Shown piece after piece: positions 23,001 to 35,289 of a DNA stretch of 64,000 bases (position 1 is its first letter; every line of letters starts with the position of its first letter). Under the pieces are notes generated by a model. It did not search any database. It was not told where the DNA came from and saw only the letters and a list, made by a program, of their open reading frames with translations. Both the position numbers and the translations under genes were made by a program. Location: the NCBI GenBank assembly GCA_019614645.1, contig JABWDB010000001.1:20935501-20999500 (forward strand), in the 5' to 3' direction. This stretch comes from Stratiolaelaps scimitus. Taxonomy: Eukaryota; Arthropoda; Arachnida; Mesostigmata; Laelapidae.

Positions 23001-25508
23001 AATATGGTTAAAACAGTGTAAGATTCGGATGCTCGGTAAGCATACTAACGCCATGGGGGTGATTATAGTCTCGTCAGCTCAAGGCGCTCCGTTGTTTTTT
23101 CGTCCACGTGAGGGATGTTATTTCAGTGTCGTTAAACACACAACGCAACATGGGTGAACCAACAGTAGGCGGTGTGTTAGGTAAATGTACCGCAATAGCT
23201 AAAATTTGCATAATTCTCAGTATTGTACCTGATATTGTCCTTGGTCGATATTGAATAACGCGTTATCAACACAATTCAGAAATGAAATAAGGTATCCTTT
23301 CAATTAACGTGCACCTTTAAACCGTTCCAAAAACGAGGATGTCCTTTGTCGTTTTGAAGCCTGAGCCTGTCTGCCTGCCTGCCTGTCTCTCCTGACGCTG
23401 ACGTCAGCGCATGTTAGAAGAGAACAGGCATAGCATAGGACACGGGATGGCCCGAATAGAGATACTCAAAGCTGTCCGAAGCCTAGCTAAATATGATACT
23501 AGAGGTCGACACAACGTGACCAACACCAACACCAACGCCAAGGACATCAGACTTTCGCGAACGTCAACACAGTGCACCTATCTGCCATCCCTGGTGCAAT
23601 AAACCTTGTCAAAGCAGCAATAGGCGGGACGTGCCTAAAGGACACGAACGTGCGAAGACGCTGAGCGAACCTAGGCCAAATGTCTCTCGAATATGAGGTG
23701 TCGACGTAGTGTCCTAAAATAGATTCCTAGCCTAGTAGATCAATCTAAAGCAGCTAGTTATACAGCAGACGTTATTGTAATTGGTCGTGTGACGATAAGC
23801 GTTCCTAGCAGTGAAGAGAAGGGGGCGCCACTACAGTTCATGGGGCTAACTTGTGGGCTATTTTTATATTAGCTTGCGTTGATAAGGGGCAATTATTAAA
23901 AAATATATAGGGAAATAGCTTTGCACTGTATACTGTGCAGTGTTTAGATTAAGCAAAAAATAGCTAAGTCATGTAATCACTGAGATAAGACGCTTTGCAT
24001 TGTCATGAAATGAATGTCGTTTAGAAAACTCATATGCGCCGAAATCCATACAGCCTCTATTACGGTCTGTCCACCACTGTTTTTAAGCGTAACCGCATCA
24101 ACCTGTGGCTTTCGCATTGATTTTTTTAGGATCTCGATGGAGGCCGCAAGTGCAGCTGTAATGTTCTAGATCTGGTACGGACCCTGTATTAGAAACTGTT
24201 TCCGATGGTGAAGTGTCGCAATCTCCACCGCCACCGAATCACGACATCAATGTATCTTATACATACTAATAAACGTCTAGTAATACATACAATTAATTGA
24301 CTACTAATGCGGCTATAGAGCAGCAATCGACTACTTTCCCTCTGGATGAATCCCAATTGTTTGTCGTTCTATAGCAGGTCTCGCCAGGCCTCCAATCGCT
24401 GTGCGTACTACCAAGAGCACAATACTTCGGCCATGGACTTAAGGGGGTTTCCACAACACGTCCTTCTTATCTGCTGAACGGCTACTGCGTCATCCGTGAC
24501 AAGTGTAATTACAGGCTCACGCTCTCTCTCTCTCCCTCTTTCTCCTCTCTTTCTGTCTTTTTACGTAGACGTTGTGCCTCTGCTGCAATCTCCTTCCACC
24601 GAATATTGCCGAATTTCTGTTCACTTCTTCTGGCAGCTTCTGATTCGTAGTAGTCAAGCGGAACTACCGTTACTGGGGACCGCAACTGGGGCTGCCCCGC
24701 CGTTACCATCGTCCGTATTGTGTGACATCACGACTGACCGAAAATATTTCGACTTTCACCCTTGTACAGTGGCCGCTTTGTACCAATGAACACCGTGCAT
24801 GTTTCTCGTAGGGGGTCACCTTGTCCCACTGATTTATAAGCGTACGCAATACGTTTCCATTCAGCGTGTTCGTCAAACGGCAAATGGCACTTGGTCGCCT
24901 AACGGGAGCAGACTGAACTCATCAGTCATGCATCAGGCATTCAAGGTAGACGAATCATCGGCCAATAATGCTGTCGAAAACGTAGGTTCATTCTTGTCGC
25001 CTCGAAGCTGAACGAAATACGAAAGGGACACCTAGATGAGCATGAACTTTATAATTTGTTGTAAAAACTTGCGAGCAGCACGAATACGATTAGCCGTCTT
25101 GTAACGCGGGTTATTGTTACGGCTTTGAGGCCGCCAAGATGTAGCTGAAAACTATACATACAATTGTTTACGTACAGTAACAAATTTTGTGAGAATGAAG
25201 GGAGCCAACGTCAATCCTTTGGATACCTGTTAACTTTCGAATTTCTCCGGGGAAGGTGGAATCATTTAGTTGTCCTGATCAATCGAACGATTTATTGGGC
25301 CAATGATATAATACGTACTTCTAAAAGATAAACATGTATTCCGAAATCAACGCTGAAACTAAAGGATATTCTCGTGTGCATTAAACGGCTGCAAAGATGA
25401 TCTTTGTATTTCACATTGTATAATATATAATATTTAAATATAATACCTCACAGATGCGTATTCAAAAGAATTTGCCAAATTCGTGTGCAAAGAAGAATTA
25501 AAGCACTG

Positions 25509-25532
25509 ATATATATATATATATATATATAT
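25509..25532. repeat. (AT)12 microsatellite
   Basis: Uninterrupted, about 300 bp past the gene 2 polyadenylation signal. Confidence 0.9.
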
Positions 25533-25824
25533 CCGTTATTGTTTTAAATAAATATCTGTGTGTTGCCAACGATTACAAAGTGAAAAAATATTCAAAACTG
25601 AAGCCGTTGGAAGCTGTAACTACTGTGAGCCGAGATGTTCAGTTTGTAAGTCGGCTGAAGCGTCTCAGAACCAAAGCCCACTATCGGATGTGGGCATGTT
25701 TACCTGTGGTGTAGTGGGAACAAATGAATTGAAAGAGAACAACTCGTGCATTCGATCACACGGACAGTTAGGGTGGTCGATGAACAACACATTACGTATC
25801 GTATCAAATTGAAAATATCACAGA

Positions 25825-25830
25825 TTTATT
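25825..25830 (-). terminator. Polyadenylation signal of gene 2 (AATAAA)
   Basis: AATAAA on the minus strand lies 104 bp after the gene 2 stop, giving a short 3' UTR with cleavage expected 10-30 bp further on. Confidence 0.55.
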
Positions 25831-25933
25831 TCATATGAGGACAATACCTGTTATTGGCAACAAGTCACTCTCATCTCATCACATGCGCACACTTCATCAC
25901 ACTTATACACATACGCACAGAGCAGCATGCACA

Positions 25934-27133
25934 TCACGACCCAATAACCGCTGTGTGCTGCTCGCGGTCTTCTTGCTGGAAACGTGAGCCACTCACTTGC
26001 TCTGAATTGCTTCCCTGCTGATGTGCTTGCGAGTGGCTGTCGCCATCTGCATCGCCAAAGGATTTCTTGTCATGGGACGACTCCTTGGTCGAGTAACTGG
26101 TTGACTTTGTTGAGCCTTGGTTGTATGCCGTGGAATTGTTGCCGGATGTCTGCGCGTTCTCTAGGCTGCCAGTGGAATAGCGTTCGCCACGAATCGATGA
26201 AAGGCCAGGGACATTAGGCAGCTGAGGTAGCTGCGTTTGGAGTAGGGAGGGAGTACCGGCAAGCGCAGGGCTGCTACCGCTGCTAAGAGCTAGCAACTGA
26301 GTTGTGGCTGGACCTGGTGGAATCGTCGTGTCGGAACCGCCCAGTTGAGCGGCAGGAAGACCAGCAACGGGCGGCACCAGCGGTGATCCTGCTGCATTAA
26401 TCCCCTGGCTGACAGCTTCTACACTTTGCCCTCGGTCATAGTGACCAGCTTGGGAGGACTGTGCGTTAGCGTTTTGGGCAGCTCCGAGAGCATGACTGGT
26501 AGAGGACTCGTCACCAAACGACTCTTTGTTTGTGAATGTCTCTTTGTGGCCTGATGAGTTAACTGCTGATTGGCCCTGGTTGTGTGACCACGCACTCTCG
26601 CCTTGAGACTGGCCTGAAGAGCTGGAACCCTGTTGGAAATTGACTGCGGACGAGCCTGTGGCAAAAGGAGAAATGGGTACGATGCCGGTCTGGTGTGGAC
26701 TTGTGCCGGGTATTCCTGGAGCAACGGCACCGGCTAATCCTGGGAAACTATTTGTCTGGAAAAAGTTTCCAATACCAGCAAGCTTGGCTGCCTGACCGAA
26801 GTTTCCTGGTTGGGAGAGACTCCCCGTGCCTTGGTTAAACGGAGTGTTTATATAACCTACAACGTTACCGCTGCCGCCCGTGAACCTATTGTTGCCAAAC
26901 GGCTTCGGTGGCTGCGTACCGTAGTTGAATACAGGACCAACTCCACTAGCCAAGGATGAGTGCTGCTGAAAGTCCGCATCATGTCCTAAATGTTTAAATT
27001 GCTGAGGCCTGATTTGGATTGAGGCGGGAAGGCCAAGCGGTCCGTCTACGCCTTTGCCGAGGTTTTGTTTTTCGGAGGTCCCGGGTATCGGACTTGCGAG
27101 GCACGCCGGAAGCAAGCACAGACTTAGAGGGAC
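25934..27133 (-). CDS. Gene 2, second exon: secreted Ser/Gln/Gly-rich repetitive protein
   Basis: The frame is open from an acceptor (TTTTAG, AG at 27135-27134) to a stop at 25934, about 399 codons. It begins VPLSLCLLPACLASPIPG, the hydrophobic end of a signal peptide completed by the 4-residue exon at 27521-27532. The first half is Gly/Pro/Phe/Asn-rich (FNYGTQPPKPFG, NTPFNQGTGSLSQPGNFG). The second half holds two copies of a hydrophilic module with KESFGDESSTSHALG and KKSFGDADGDSHSQAHQQG as cores, followed by Gln/Asn/Ser-rich sequence. The plan resembles secreted low-complexity proteins of arthropod cuticle, egg-shell, silk or cement secretions, but I cannot assign a family. A polyadenylation signal lies 104 bp past the stop. 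The bioinformatic start inside this exon would be a TTG and is not the real start. Confidence 0.82.
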   Translation of the reverse strand, partial: VPLSLCLLPACLASPIPGTSEKQNLGKGVDGPLGLPASIQIRPQQFKHLGHDADFQQHSSLASGVGPVFNYGTQPPKPFGNNRFTGGSGNVVGYINTPFNQGTGSLSQPGNFGQAAKLAGIGNFFQTNSFPGLAGAVAPGIPGTSPHQTGIVPISPFATGSSAVNFQQGSSSSGQSQGESAWSHNQGQSAVNSSGHKETFTNKESFGDESSTSHALGAAQNANAQSSQAGHYDRGQSVEAVSQGINAAGSPLVPPVAGLPAAQLGGSDTTIPPGPATTQLLALSSGSSPALAGTPSLLQTQLPQLPNVPGLSSIRGERYSTGSLENAQTSGNNSTAYNQGSTKSTSYSTKESSHDKKSFGDADGDSHSQAHQQGSNSEQVSGSRFQQEDREQHTAVIGS

Positions 27134-27520
27134 CTAAAAGCACAATTTTTACATTGAGATTTAACCTTTGTGCTCAGGATTTTACTCATTATCCATGGGT
27201 ACAAGAGTGTCAACACAAATAATTGCTATTATACAACGTTTAATCATGGAGAAGGCTGCTGGTGATTGAATTTTGATGCGTCGATCCGGAATTAATGCTG
27301 CATTCAAATCAATAAGCCAATGGCTATGATTCGCGTGGAATCAACCACAAATATTACAAATCATATTCTAATCCTTCATCTCTCAAGGGTAAAAACAAAA
27401 GGAAAACAGGCCCTATCATTCCAGGTTAATCACTCAAATCGAGTCAGTGATAAATAAATATAATTCCGAAATCGAGTTCAATCAAGATATAATAGCTTAT
27501 GCGTTCTGGTAAAAACTTAC

Positions 27521-27532
27521 ATAAATCTTCAT
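27521..27532 (-). CDS. Gene 2, first coding exon (four residues, MKIY)
   Basis: ATGAAGATTTAT is followed directly by GTAAGTTTTT (donor GT at 27520-27519) in phase 0. Joined to 27133 it gives MKIYVPLSLCLLPACLAS, a complete signal peptide with a Lys near the N-terminus, a hydrophobic core and a small-residue cleavage region. The intron is 387 bp (27134-27520). A very short first coding exon that splits the signal peptide is common in arthropod cuticle-type genes. The phase match, both splice consensus sites and the resulting signal peptide support the join. Confidence 0.78.
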
Positions 27533-27644
27533 GTTGTATGAATATCCGATTGTGTCCACACTGAAAGCAAACGCAACTTCTTTCAATTAGTGACACCAGC
27601 CGTGATTCGGCTCGCTGTCTTCGGGTTCCGTTGGTCAACTATGC

Positions 27645-27651
27645 ATTTATA
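27645..27651 (-). promoter_or_regulatory. Candidate TATA box of gene 2
   Basis: TATAAAT on the minus strand lies about 115 bp upstream of the gene 2 ATG. This spacing would leave a 5' UTR of roughly 80-90 nt. There is no strong initiator element to confirm it. Confidence 0.4.
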
Positions 27652-28821
27652 TTGTTTGTATCTAGACAGGAAAGGGTACAACTTTCTTTCCTACCAGAGA
27701 AGAAATGTCATCGAAAAGGGCACAGCCACGCAATGAAACGTCAACTGAACGCTCCGCGAACTCGTTTTCATAGACGATGTCGTGATATGACGTAACCAAA
27801 ATCACTCTGTGATTACCACCATATCGTCTTGACTTACTTGAGCGCTGTTCATGCAATAGTGGACGAGATATCAGCACGTCATATACATTCGATCTCTTTC
27901 TAGGAAACTGGTGTCTTGATAGAAATTAAGACAGCGATGGATCGCCTGTGACAGTATAGATTTGATGAAGACGGAGGAACTCGATGCTCCGTGATAGCAA
28001 AGTCATTCATCTGGTCTTCCTTGTGAAACGTAGCTCTTCTATAGAGCTACCCATGTTTGAAAGCTGTATACGAACGAATACGTCTATTACGAATGCAGGC
28101 CATACCCAGACTGATTATAGTGAAGACGTCATGTTGCACCAGAAAATAATGTGGCATCAATAGTAAGCTAAAAAAAATGGTTGAGTCCCAAGCTGGCCGC
28201 TTGTTAGCACTATTTTCCGTTCGAGTGTTAGAACAAGCCGCTGGAACCATAATAGCAATGGAGATAGATACCGATATATTTGTTATAGAGCTATAAGTCC
28301 TTAAAAAAAGGGTTGCGAGCTTACATGGCTGTTACAATCGCAGACGATCGTTGATCGCTGTTCATTTTGTGGGCGTATGTGCACACATCGTTTACTCGTG
28401 TAAACTCGTGATGTGTAATTCATGCTCGGATTCTAAATGGCACCGTTCATATAAAGTATCATAAAAATGAAGCCTAAAACAACTTTATGTTGCTATTTTA
28501 ATTACGTAGTATACCGGGAGTATTATCCCCTCTAGAACCACATTCACTCAGAGACGCTCTTGTGACATGTACGGCTCGATGATTGCAACACAGTGGATTA
28601 CATCCATATTGTTCATATAAACTGTAAAAACATGGAACTTACGTCCAAGCAGGTTCAACCAGCTCGGCTGCTCAGCAAAACTCAGTAGAGATAAATAACT
28701 CAACGTCGGTGTTGTGAAATGTATAGGAAACGTCTGAAATAACTTAGAATAGAATTAGTTAGCGATACAATATATCACTATCGACACATTGGACAGCTAC
28801 GAGCAGTACAAGGATGTTTTA

Positions 28822-28884
28822 GTCGCATATTATTCTTGAGGTGTTCGAACTTCTTCTCGTCGCATATTATTCCTGATGTGTTCG
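28822..28884 (+). repeat. Tandem duplication, 37-bp unit
   Basis: GTCGCATATTATTCTTGAGG at 28822 and GTCGCATATTATTCCTGATG at 28859, both followed by TGTTCG. Confidence 0.6.
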
Positions 28885-29753
28885 GCGGCAGGAAAAACTG
28901 ACCATTTGTTCGCTATGAGTCGTGCAATCTTGTTCTTTAGATGACCTGAACCTACCCCTTCAATTTGTCACACGAAACACAAATACATTGTAACGAACAA
29001 ATACTAAACATCACGTTTCTGACATCACCTCTTCGATGCTGAACCAGACCATGACGCCTTAAGCCACGAATGCCTGATTATGACCCCAAAAAAAAAGGGT
29101 CTTAGGGTTAGTAGTGTGCCAATTGTTGGTTAGTTCTTTCTTGATTCTACCGGGGACACACAAGCTTCCCACAGCGCCAAACCCAAAGGAGCTGCCCATT
29201 GTTCTAGCTGTGTCTCGCTCGTTGTATTCTGTTCGAACGAGACAGTCCTTCTCAGTGAAGGATGTGCCTTATCACTGACAACATGCTAATCGTATGCACG
29301 ACCATGCATACCAGCAAGTACCCTGTAATGAATCATGCCTTGTTGCGCACGGTGTTTGTCATTTCCGCCTTTGAATGATTGCTTCCCCGACATTAAACCA
29401 ACACCCGGGTTAACTTACGGCTGATACAATGGAGTGCACTAGCCGGAAAAGGACCTATCAATCTGTCTCTCTCTATCGTTCTCTGTCTCTAGCGAAGATT
29501 GAATCGAGAACAGCGTATGCACGACACCGCGCTTGTGAATGGACGCTACAAAGAACTAAAGGAGGATGTCTTTGAGAACTAGACTCTTTCATTTATGTGC
29601 TCCTCTTGACAGATTCTTTTTGTGGCCTTCCGTAAAGAAAAAGCTTTGGTATAGCATGCTCTCTCACTCTGTGCCCTTCGAGCACTCCCAAGCCATCAAG
29701 TGCAAGCGTAAGCAGAAAATAGCCTAGACTGCTCTTATATGCATGATAAGACG

Positions 29754-29754
<1 letters not shown>

Positions 29755-29791
<37 letters not shown>

Positions 29792-29795
29792 ATAA
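29755..29795. repeat. (TA)n microsatellite
   Basis: Fourteen TA units followed by TATG-interrupted units. Confidence 0.9.
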
Positions 29796-31357
29796 TAAGC
29801 ATTTATTTATCTAAACAGTACGTCTGGACTTAATCGGTTCTGCGTGACTCAACAAATGAAAAGGGTGTGATACTTTTGTTCTGTTTTCCTTGTGGATCTT
29901 CAGCGTGACGAAGTGGCACATTTTCGTTATACATATACAATGAAGTTATTGATCAACCCGCAGTACCATTAAACTAATCTTTTCGGAAGTTTTTACTTAC
30001 GCCCTACGAAACGGCACATAACAAAAGTAGAATAGGAATTATCCTACAGGTATCAATCAACGTTTCTTATCATCTAGGTTAATACTGTTGGCACCGGATT
30101 CTTCACTACGAATCTGTGCTTCAAACTGAATTCGAGAACCCGTTGCCCTACTTCGACCAACTACGTTTCTGACGAATGTTCAACAAATAATAACGCATAT
30201 TCAATCAATAGGGAGAATCAACGGCTGGTGCGAGATTTATTTGCTCCACCCGAATCCTCTGTGTCATCAACTCTGAACCTGACTGTCCTTCTTACCTGCT
30301 ATACAGGTGATCCGTCTCTGAGATGGCTCGAAATGTTCTCTCCTTATTGTGTCTCCTTATTATTTATTTAGCAAAAAAAAAGACCCGAGTTATGTCTCCT
30401 CTACTGTCACAAAACTAGGCGTGTTGTTCTCATTTATAATACACTATAGCAAGGAATTGTCGTATTTGATTACCTGTCTCCCGTCAGCCATAGTCGCTGT
30501 GACAAATTGTCCGGAGGCATCCATTGTACACAATCACGCGTTCGCCGTGCGTAGTAATCCAATTCCCATACTAATCCTACAGATTGTCACGGAAATAGCA
30601 ACAGCACAGGCACGTGTCTGGACGAGCCGAATCGTAGTAACCTGTGCCGTCCATAGTACCTCGCAAAAAAAAATAGCCCTTTCGAAATAAGCCGTTCTTA
30701 GAAAATAAACAACCCCTGTCGCAGAGACAAATGCAAATACTTTGAGATTTCCATTCTGCAACAGCAACGAGTTGTACATCGCTCTCGGTGGAGTCCCCGT
30801 CACCTCTCGTTTTGCAAATATCAAATTGATATCGTATTCGCGTACGAATATGAGTCGTTGTACACGCAGTATTTTTTCACTGAAATCACCTTAATTCATT
30901 CACACTATATATATATTCATATATTACTACTGTTTGTACAATAATATAGCGATACAGAGGGTTAGGGTAGGAGCGTGAAGGGATTGAATTTTAATTCAGC
31001 GCAATGCAGCGAGTAGTCGGCACCTACATAATACCGCATACATACATCTACAAGGTAATCTCTAATCTCTGCCTCACTTACGCTCTCTTCAGACTATTCT
31101 TTTGACTCGTTCAGGTTTAGTATGCTATAAAAAAGGCAAGTTCATCTGGAGATTCTTACGACGTGCAGTTATCGTCTCAATGAGGCGCCTCAGAGGGCTC
31201 GGATTCTTGGTTGAGGGTCTTCTTCTGATCTACAACTATTAATACCGTTTCTGAATTATGATGTGACAAAATGATGATTCATAGAATGGGCGTTGTCCAG
31301 AACGCTGCCCCCCGTGCGTTGTTTGGGTGAACCCGCAGGGACTTGATCTATGCAAGT

Positions 31358-31384
31358 ATGTCGTATCTCTCACAGATACGACAT
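31358..31384. repeat. Perfect hairpin, 11-bp arms, 5-nt loop
   Basis: ATGTCGTATCT pairs with AGATACGACAT around CTCAC. Confidence 0.75.
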
Positions 31385-31527
31385 TCATCCGATAAGCGTG
31401 GATCTCGTATCTGCGAAAGGTATCTGAGGCCGATCTACGAGATATATCATGAGACCATATGCCTTAAAAGAGTCCACCCTCCATGCTCTCGTATATTGAT
31501 TACGAGTTGTCCGGGGCAATGAAAGAA

Positions 31528-31530
<3 letters not shown>

Positions 31531-31570
<40 letters not shown>
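31531..31570. repeat. (AT)20 microsatellite
   Basis: One of the two longest pure runs in the window. Confidence 0.9.
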
Positions 31571-31572
<2 letters not shown>

Positions 31573-31620
31573 GAGTACTATCCGAAGCCATTCATAGAGG
31601 AAAGCTAAGGTCAAATATAA

Positions 31621-32058
31621 TTAAATAATGATAACGCTACGTTTTAATGCATTGTTTGAAACACAATAGCCATTATTCATTATTATTATACCTATGAATA
31701 ATTGCCTTTGTCTGTATAAGCCCATGTACTGAACTTGCATTGTATTCAAGCTGGCTCTCGAGGCTACTAAGTGTAAACAATAATTAAATGGGCTTGAATA
31801 AACATTCAAATTGAATCCACATATGAGATAGTTTCCTCGGCTCGTCGAAACCTCTGCACAGTGTGCTCGCGCATCCTCAATGAGAAGAAACGCCTTCTCA
31901 AGGCCGCGCTCAGATTTCCACCTTAGCCGATTTACAGCAGATCCGGTCCCATCAGAAAGGAAAATAAAGTCCTGACTGTTATTTCGATGGGTTGCATGGC
32001 AGTCCGTGCAATGACTCTCTAAAGTGCATTCCCAGGAAAAGAAATTCCCGGCAAACAA
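31621..32058 (-). other. Unclassified 145-codon open frame
   Basis: ATG to stop. The middle (RWKSERGLEKAFLLIEDARA) is helix-like and faintly recalls the region after the YADD motif of LINE reverse transcriptases, but no motif confirms it. The C-terminal third is low in information. It ends 50 bp from the (AT)20 repeat. Confidence 0.22.
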
Positions 32059-33113
32059 ATATCATTAGGCTCGCTTGTAATACACCTTTTTATGAGCTTA
32101 TAAGCAAGCCATCGCGAGCTAGGTCGACATAATGACGTTATTTTAAGAGTTGTTCCTCTCTAGCGAGCTGGGCTAACGCACGAACTGAATGGTCACTTCT
32201 ATAATTAGTATGACGTATACATCTTAAAAGGGATCCTTTCAGGGCACGTCAAGGTGTGGGGGTATGCTCGAGAGCAGGAGCCGGCTAATTTTCTAAATCA
32301 TCATAGTACAATATGATTCAAGACCGCAAAGCACACCAGCACCATTTGGTGGGCATTCTGTAAGTCTTTCTATAAGTCGCTTTTCGTTGATGTTAGTAGT
32401 TCCGCAGCCAGTCAACGCATATCGTTCTGGTCGCTGTGTTGGAAAAACAGAGCACGTTTTGGTTCTGTTTTAGGTAAAGTACTTTCCAATTATGCTTTGA
32501 GAAAAACAGATATGCTTACCTCCTATTAATGATCAACTAAAATAGCTCTCGCGTTCAGGTGGATGGTCACTAACCACGTGAGTATTTTTTGTGTTTATAA
32601 TCTGTCCAACAATTACGGTCTCGAATATGGAATAGCAGCTGATGCTGAAATGACGTACGTGCTGTTTGTGAGAGAGGTCTAATAAAATTGGCGACCGACT
32701 CCAGTCATCCTGCGGCTGTTAGTTTTTATATTGGTGGGAACGTTGCCACTAATATATTTAAGTAGTCGGTATTCTTCTGCTATGGACAGTACCAGTCAAC
32801 TACTGTCGTATTAATGTGTACTATAAAAGAAATCATTCATTACTTGTAACATATTCGATAGTAGATCCCTATCGTGAAACGCTCGAAAGGCATCTACTGT
32901 TAGCAATGGCTTTGGCGTCGCAGAAACTCGGGGCACAGTTGGATTATTCCATCAGTAGCAAGATATGTCCCCTGGTGAAATCCCAAGTCTAAGCGAAGAG
33001 TAAGCAGGTGAAGGAGTTTAACGACCGTACGGTTTTCTATCGGCTTGCGGTTCTTTTTACGCCTGGCCATGCCCATTTGAGTTCACGGCGAGGCTCAACT
33101 AGATCGTACGGTC

Positions 33114-33152
33114 GTATGCCGAAAGCAGTACCGTGGGCGTTAAATGTTGGCT
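33114..33152 (+). repeat. Short fragment of the SINE body
   Basis: ATGCCGAAAGCAGTACCGTG and GCGTTAAATGTTGGCTG match the 47.46-kb copy over about 38 bp. The rest of the element is not recognisable. Confidence 0.5.
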
Positions 33153-35246
33153 GAGAGTCAGCCTGAAAAATTTAGTTTAGATCGTACTGTCAAGCATTCG
33201 AACGGGGTCGGAAACCTGCTGGGCAGGTTCCTCTAGGCAGCTTGCTTGTGTTGCGTGTTGCAATTTCGACGGAACCAAGGCCGGTCTGAGTTTTAGAACG
33301 ACGAGGAACGTATTAGCTCTTAATAGTAATCGCAAGACCCTATAAATACCACGTAGAACAGCATGAGCATTATATGATTCGAAGAACGAGTGTCGGAGGC
33401 AATTGAAGGCCGCTGCTAAATCTGAAAGTCCTCCAGACAGAGATGATTTTCCTCGATTGAGTAAGATTTCCTACAACAGGTGCGTCAGGGCAAGTTCGCG
33501 ATCTACATAATACAGATAGACATAGCGAGAGGAAGATAACGAATGAATGAATTAAATAATAATCTGAGCAACGTTTGCCTGATTTATTCATGTATTTCGA
33601 TGTGTGTATATATATATATATATAATCTATGCAATTATGCCCATGGGGTTCACCCTAGGGCTAATTCTATTACTTCCGAGCGAATGACGGGTCGGCTAGC
33701 GCGCGTAACTGGCACAGATAGCTGCACTCACTTATACTAATTAAGATAGATGGCCAATATTGCTTACTTTAGACATATCACTCGCTTATAAGCTCGGTAA
33801 TTTCGTTCCTCGGTTTCCGCCTGCCTCCTATTACGTGGAACCGTCAGATGTCTGTATGTCTATACATACCATGCAGACAAAACGCTCTCATAAATAGTGG
33901 GGAGGTGACAATGTATGATCCATATTAGTAACCTGTGACACCAGTCCGCGAAGCTGGTGATCCCTACGAGATTTTCTATTGTTGTCTGAGTTCGCTCTCA
34001 ACGAACTGACAGATCCGTAACTTGAAGGCGGGGTGCCCCGAATGTTAGGTGTTTTTATTTATCATCAATCAGTCCGTAATGCGGGCTTGCCAGCGGACGA
34101 GGGCCACTAGGGGATAGCAAGGTGCGTTCCAGTTTTTAATGCAGACAGTCTCCTTTGACGTGAATAGAAGCGATTCATTGTTGGTAGTTGTATAATCGGG
34201 GATCAAAGAGAAAGGGCTACCCTTTTTGGGAGGATGGAATCGGCTGGCGAAATTAAAGGAGCAGATACAGCTGGGCCCACCCAGTCGTAGAGCGAGTAAA
34301 ATCTGCGATACGTTCTTCGTACGTCTGAGAGAGTATTTTTCAGAGCCGATGGTTACTAACCAAGTGCAAAGGTGAGTACTAAACTCAAACTGATAATGCA
34401 TGTATCAGTTCGAGTAGCGTAGATGGGCGGATTTGTCGAGCGGGTGCTCGTACGAACTCCGCTATGTGACATATAGCCTACATCCACTTTTGTCTCATGA
34501 GTTTGAATGAGGACTTTACCATGCTTACAGTAAATCATTGTATTCTCACGAACCTCTTTGTTATGTTGTGAAGAACTTTGCTCATCAAAGATAGCTCTCG
34601 AAACCATAAAGAAGGGTCTGTGGGTGTAGATTTTTTGCTCCAAGAGATTCTTCCAGGTAGTCGTTTAAGTCATGATGTTTGTGAACGATATCGTGCATTG
34701 ACTGAGAAGAGATTGATTTAAGATAATATCCTCCCCTGCTTCTTGGAAAATCCTGGACAATCATTCTTTCACAATGCTCCAGGCTTCTTTCACTAGCAGA
34801 TTTACTTAGAGGTGGTTCGAACCATTATACTTGATCGTCCGTGTTGGACCCCAGAGGTGCGACCCTCTATTTTCTGTGGTTTGGGATTTCCTGGTCTATT
34901 TTGCTAATTGGCTTAGCTTAAGATGCACAAACGTATTTGCTATCGCTGGGCAAATGCGAAGCTCATTTTAAATAATTAAATTACCCGGATTTGAACGTCC
35001 AATATTCAAAGTTTCTCCATCTTTTCCAAAACGCTGTAGACAACCCGGTTCACGCTGAATGGTAAGTGAATAATGGAACCTTATTCGACAACCCTGACAA
35101 GTTTTGCAACGCTTGGGTTGGACGACGAGTTGAAAGTATAATAAAACACTTCATACACACGAACGTGCCATACGATGAAACCGTGTACTCGAACAAGTTA
35201 ACCATGTAGCTGTATATCTTGTGCAAATCGGGACAAATAGGGACAG

Positions 35247-35289
35247 TGTAACGTCACCTAACTGCATCGGGCAGTTAAGTGACGTTACA
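35247..35289. repeat. Near-perfect hairpin, 19-bp arms, 5-nt loop
   Basis: TGTAACGTCACCTAACTGC pairs with GCAGTTAAGTGACGTTACA with one mismatch. Confidence 0.85.

Larger units (their letters stand above)
19524..25820. other. Intergenic; no gene seen
   Basis: A (TTA)n at 19823-19842, a hairpin at 19973-20002, a GC-richer part at 22.2-22.95 kb with (TA)n and (CA)n runs, and a minus frame at 24509-24709 with a charged coiled-coil-like stretch (KEIAAEAQRLRKKTEREEKE) that overlaps a CT-rich microsatellite and is probably an artefact. Confidence 0.5.
27660..31530. other. Upstream flank of gene 2; no further gene seen
   Basis: It contains the 37-bp tandem duplication at 28.82 kb and the (TA)n at 29.76 kb. 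No exon with good splice borders was noticed. Confidence 0.5.

Noticed and set aside
24509..24709. Charged, coiled-coil-like minus frame
   Set aside because: Its right part reads through a CT/GA-rich microsatellite, which produces Glu/Arg/Lys runs in any genome.
30955..30972. Telomere-like TTAGGG units (GGGTTAGGGTAGG)
   Set aside because: Only about two units; no array.
32925..33070. Possible Ty3/gypsy pol end
   Set aside because: Only a loose resemblance over about 20 residues, with stops in all frames and no integrase or LTR.
34975..35055. tRNA-like sequence with GTTCAAATCC on the minus strand
   Set aside because: No A box and no pairing acceptor or anticodon arms.
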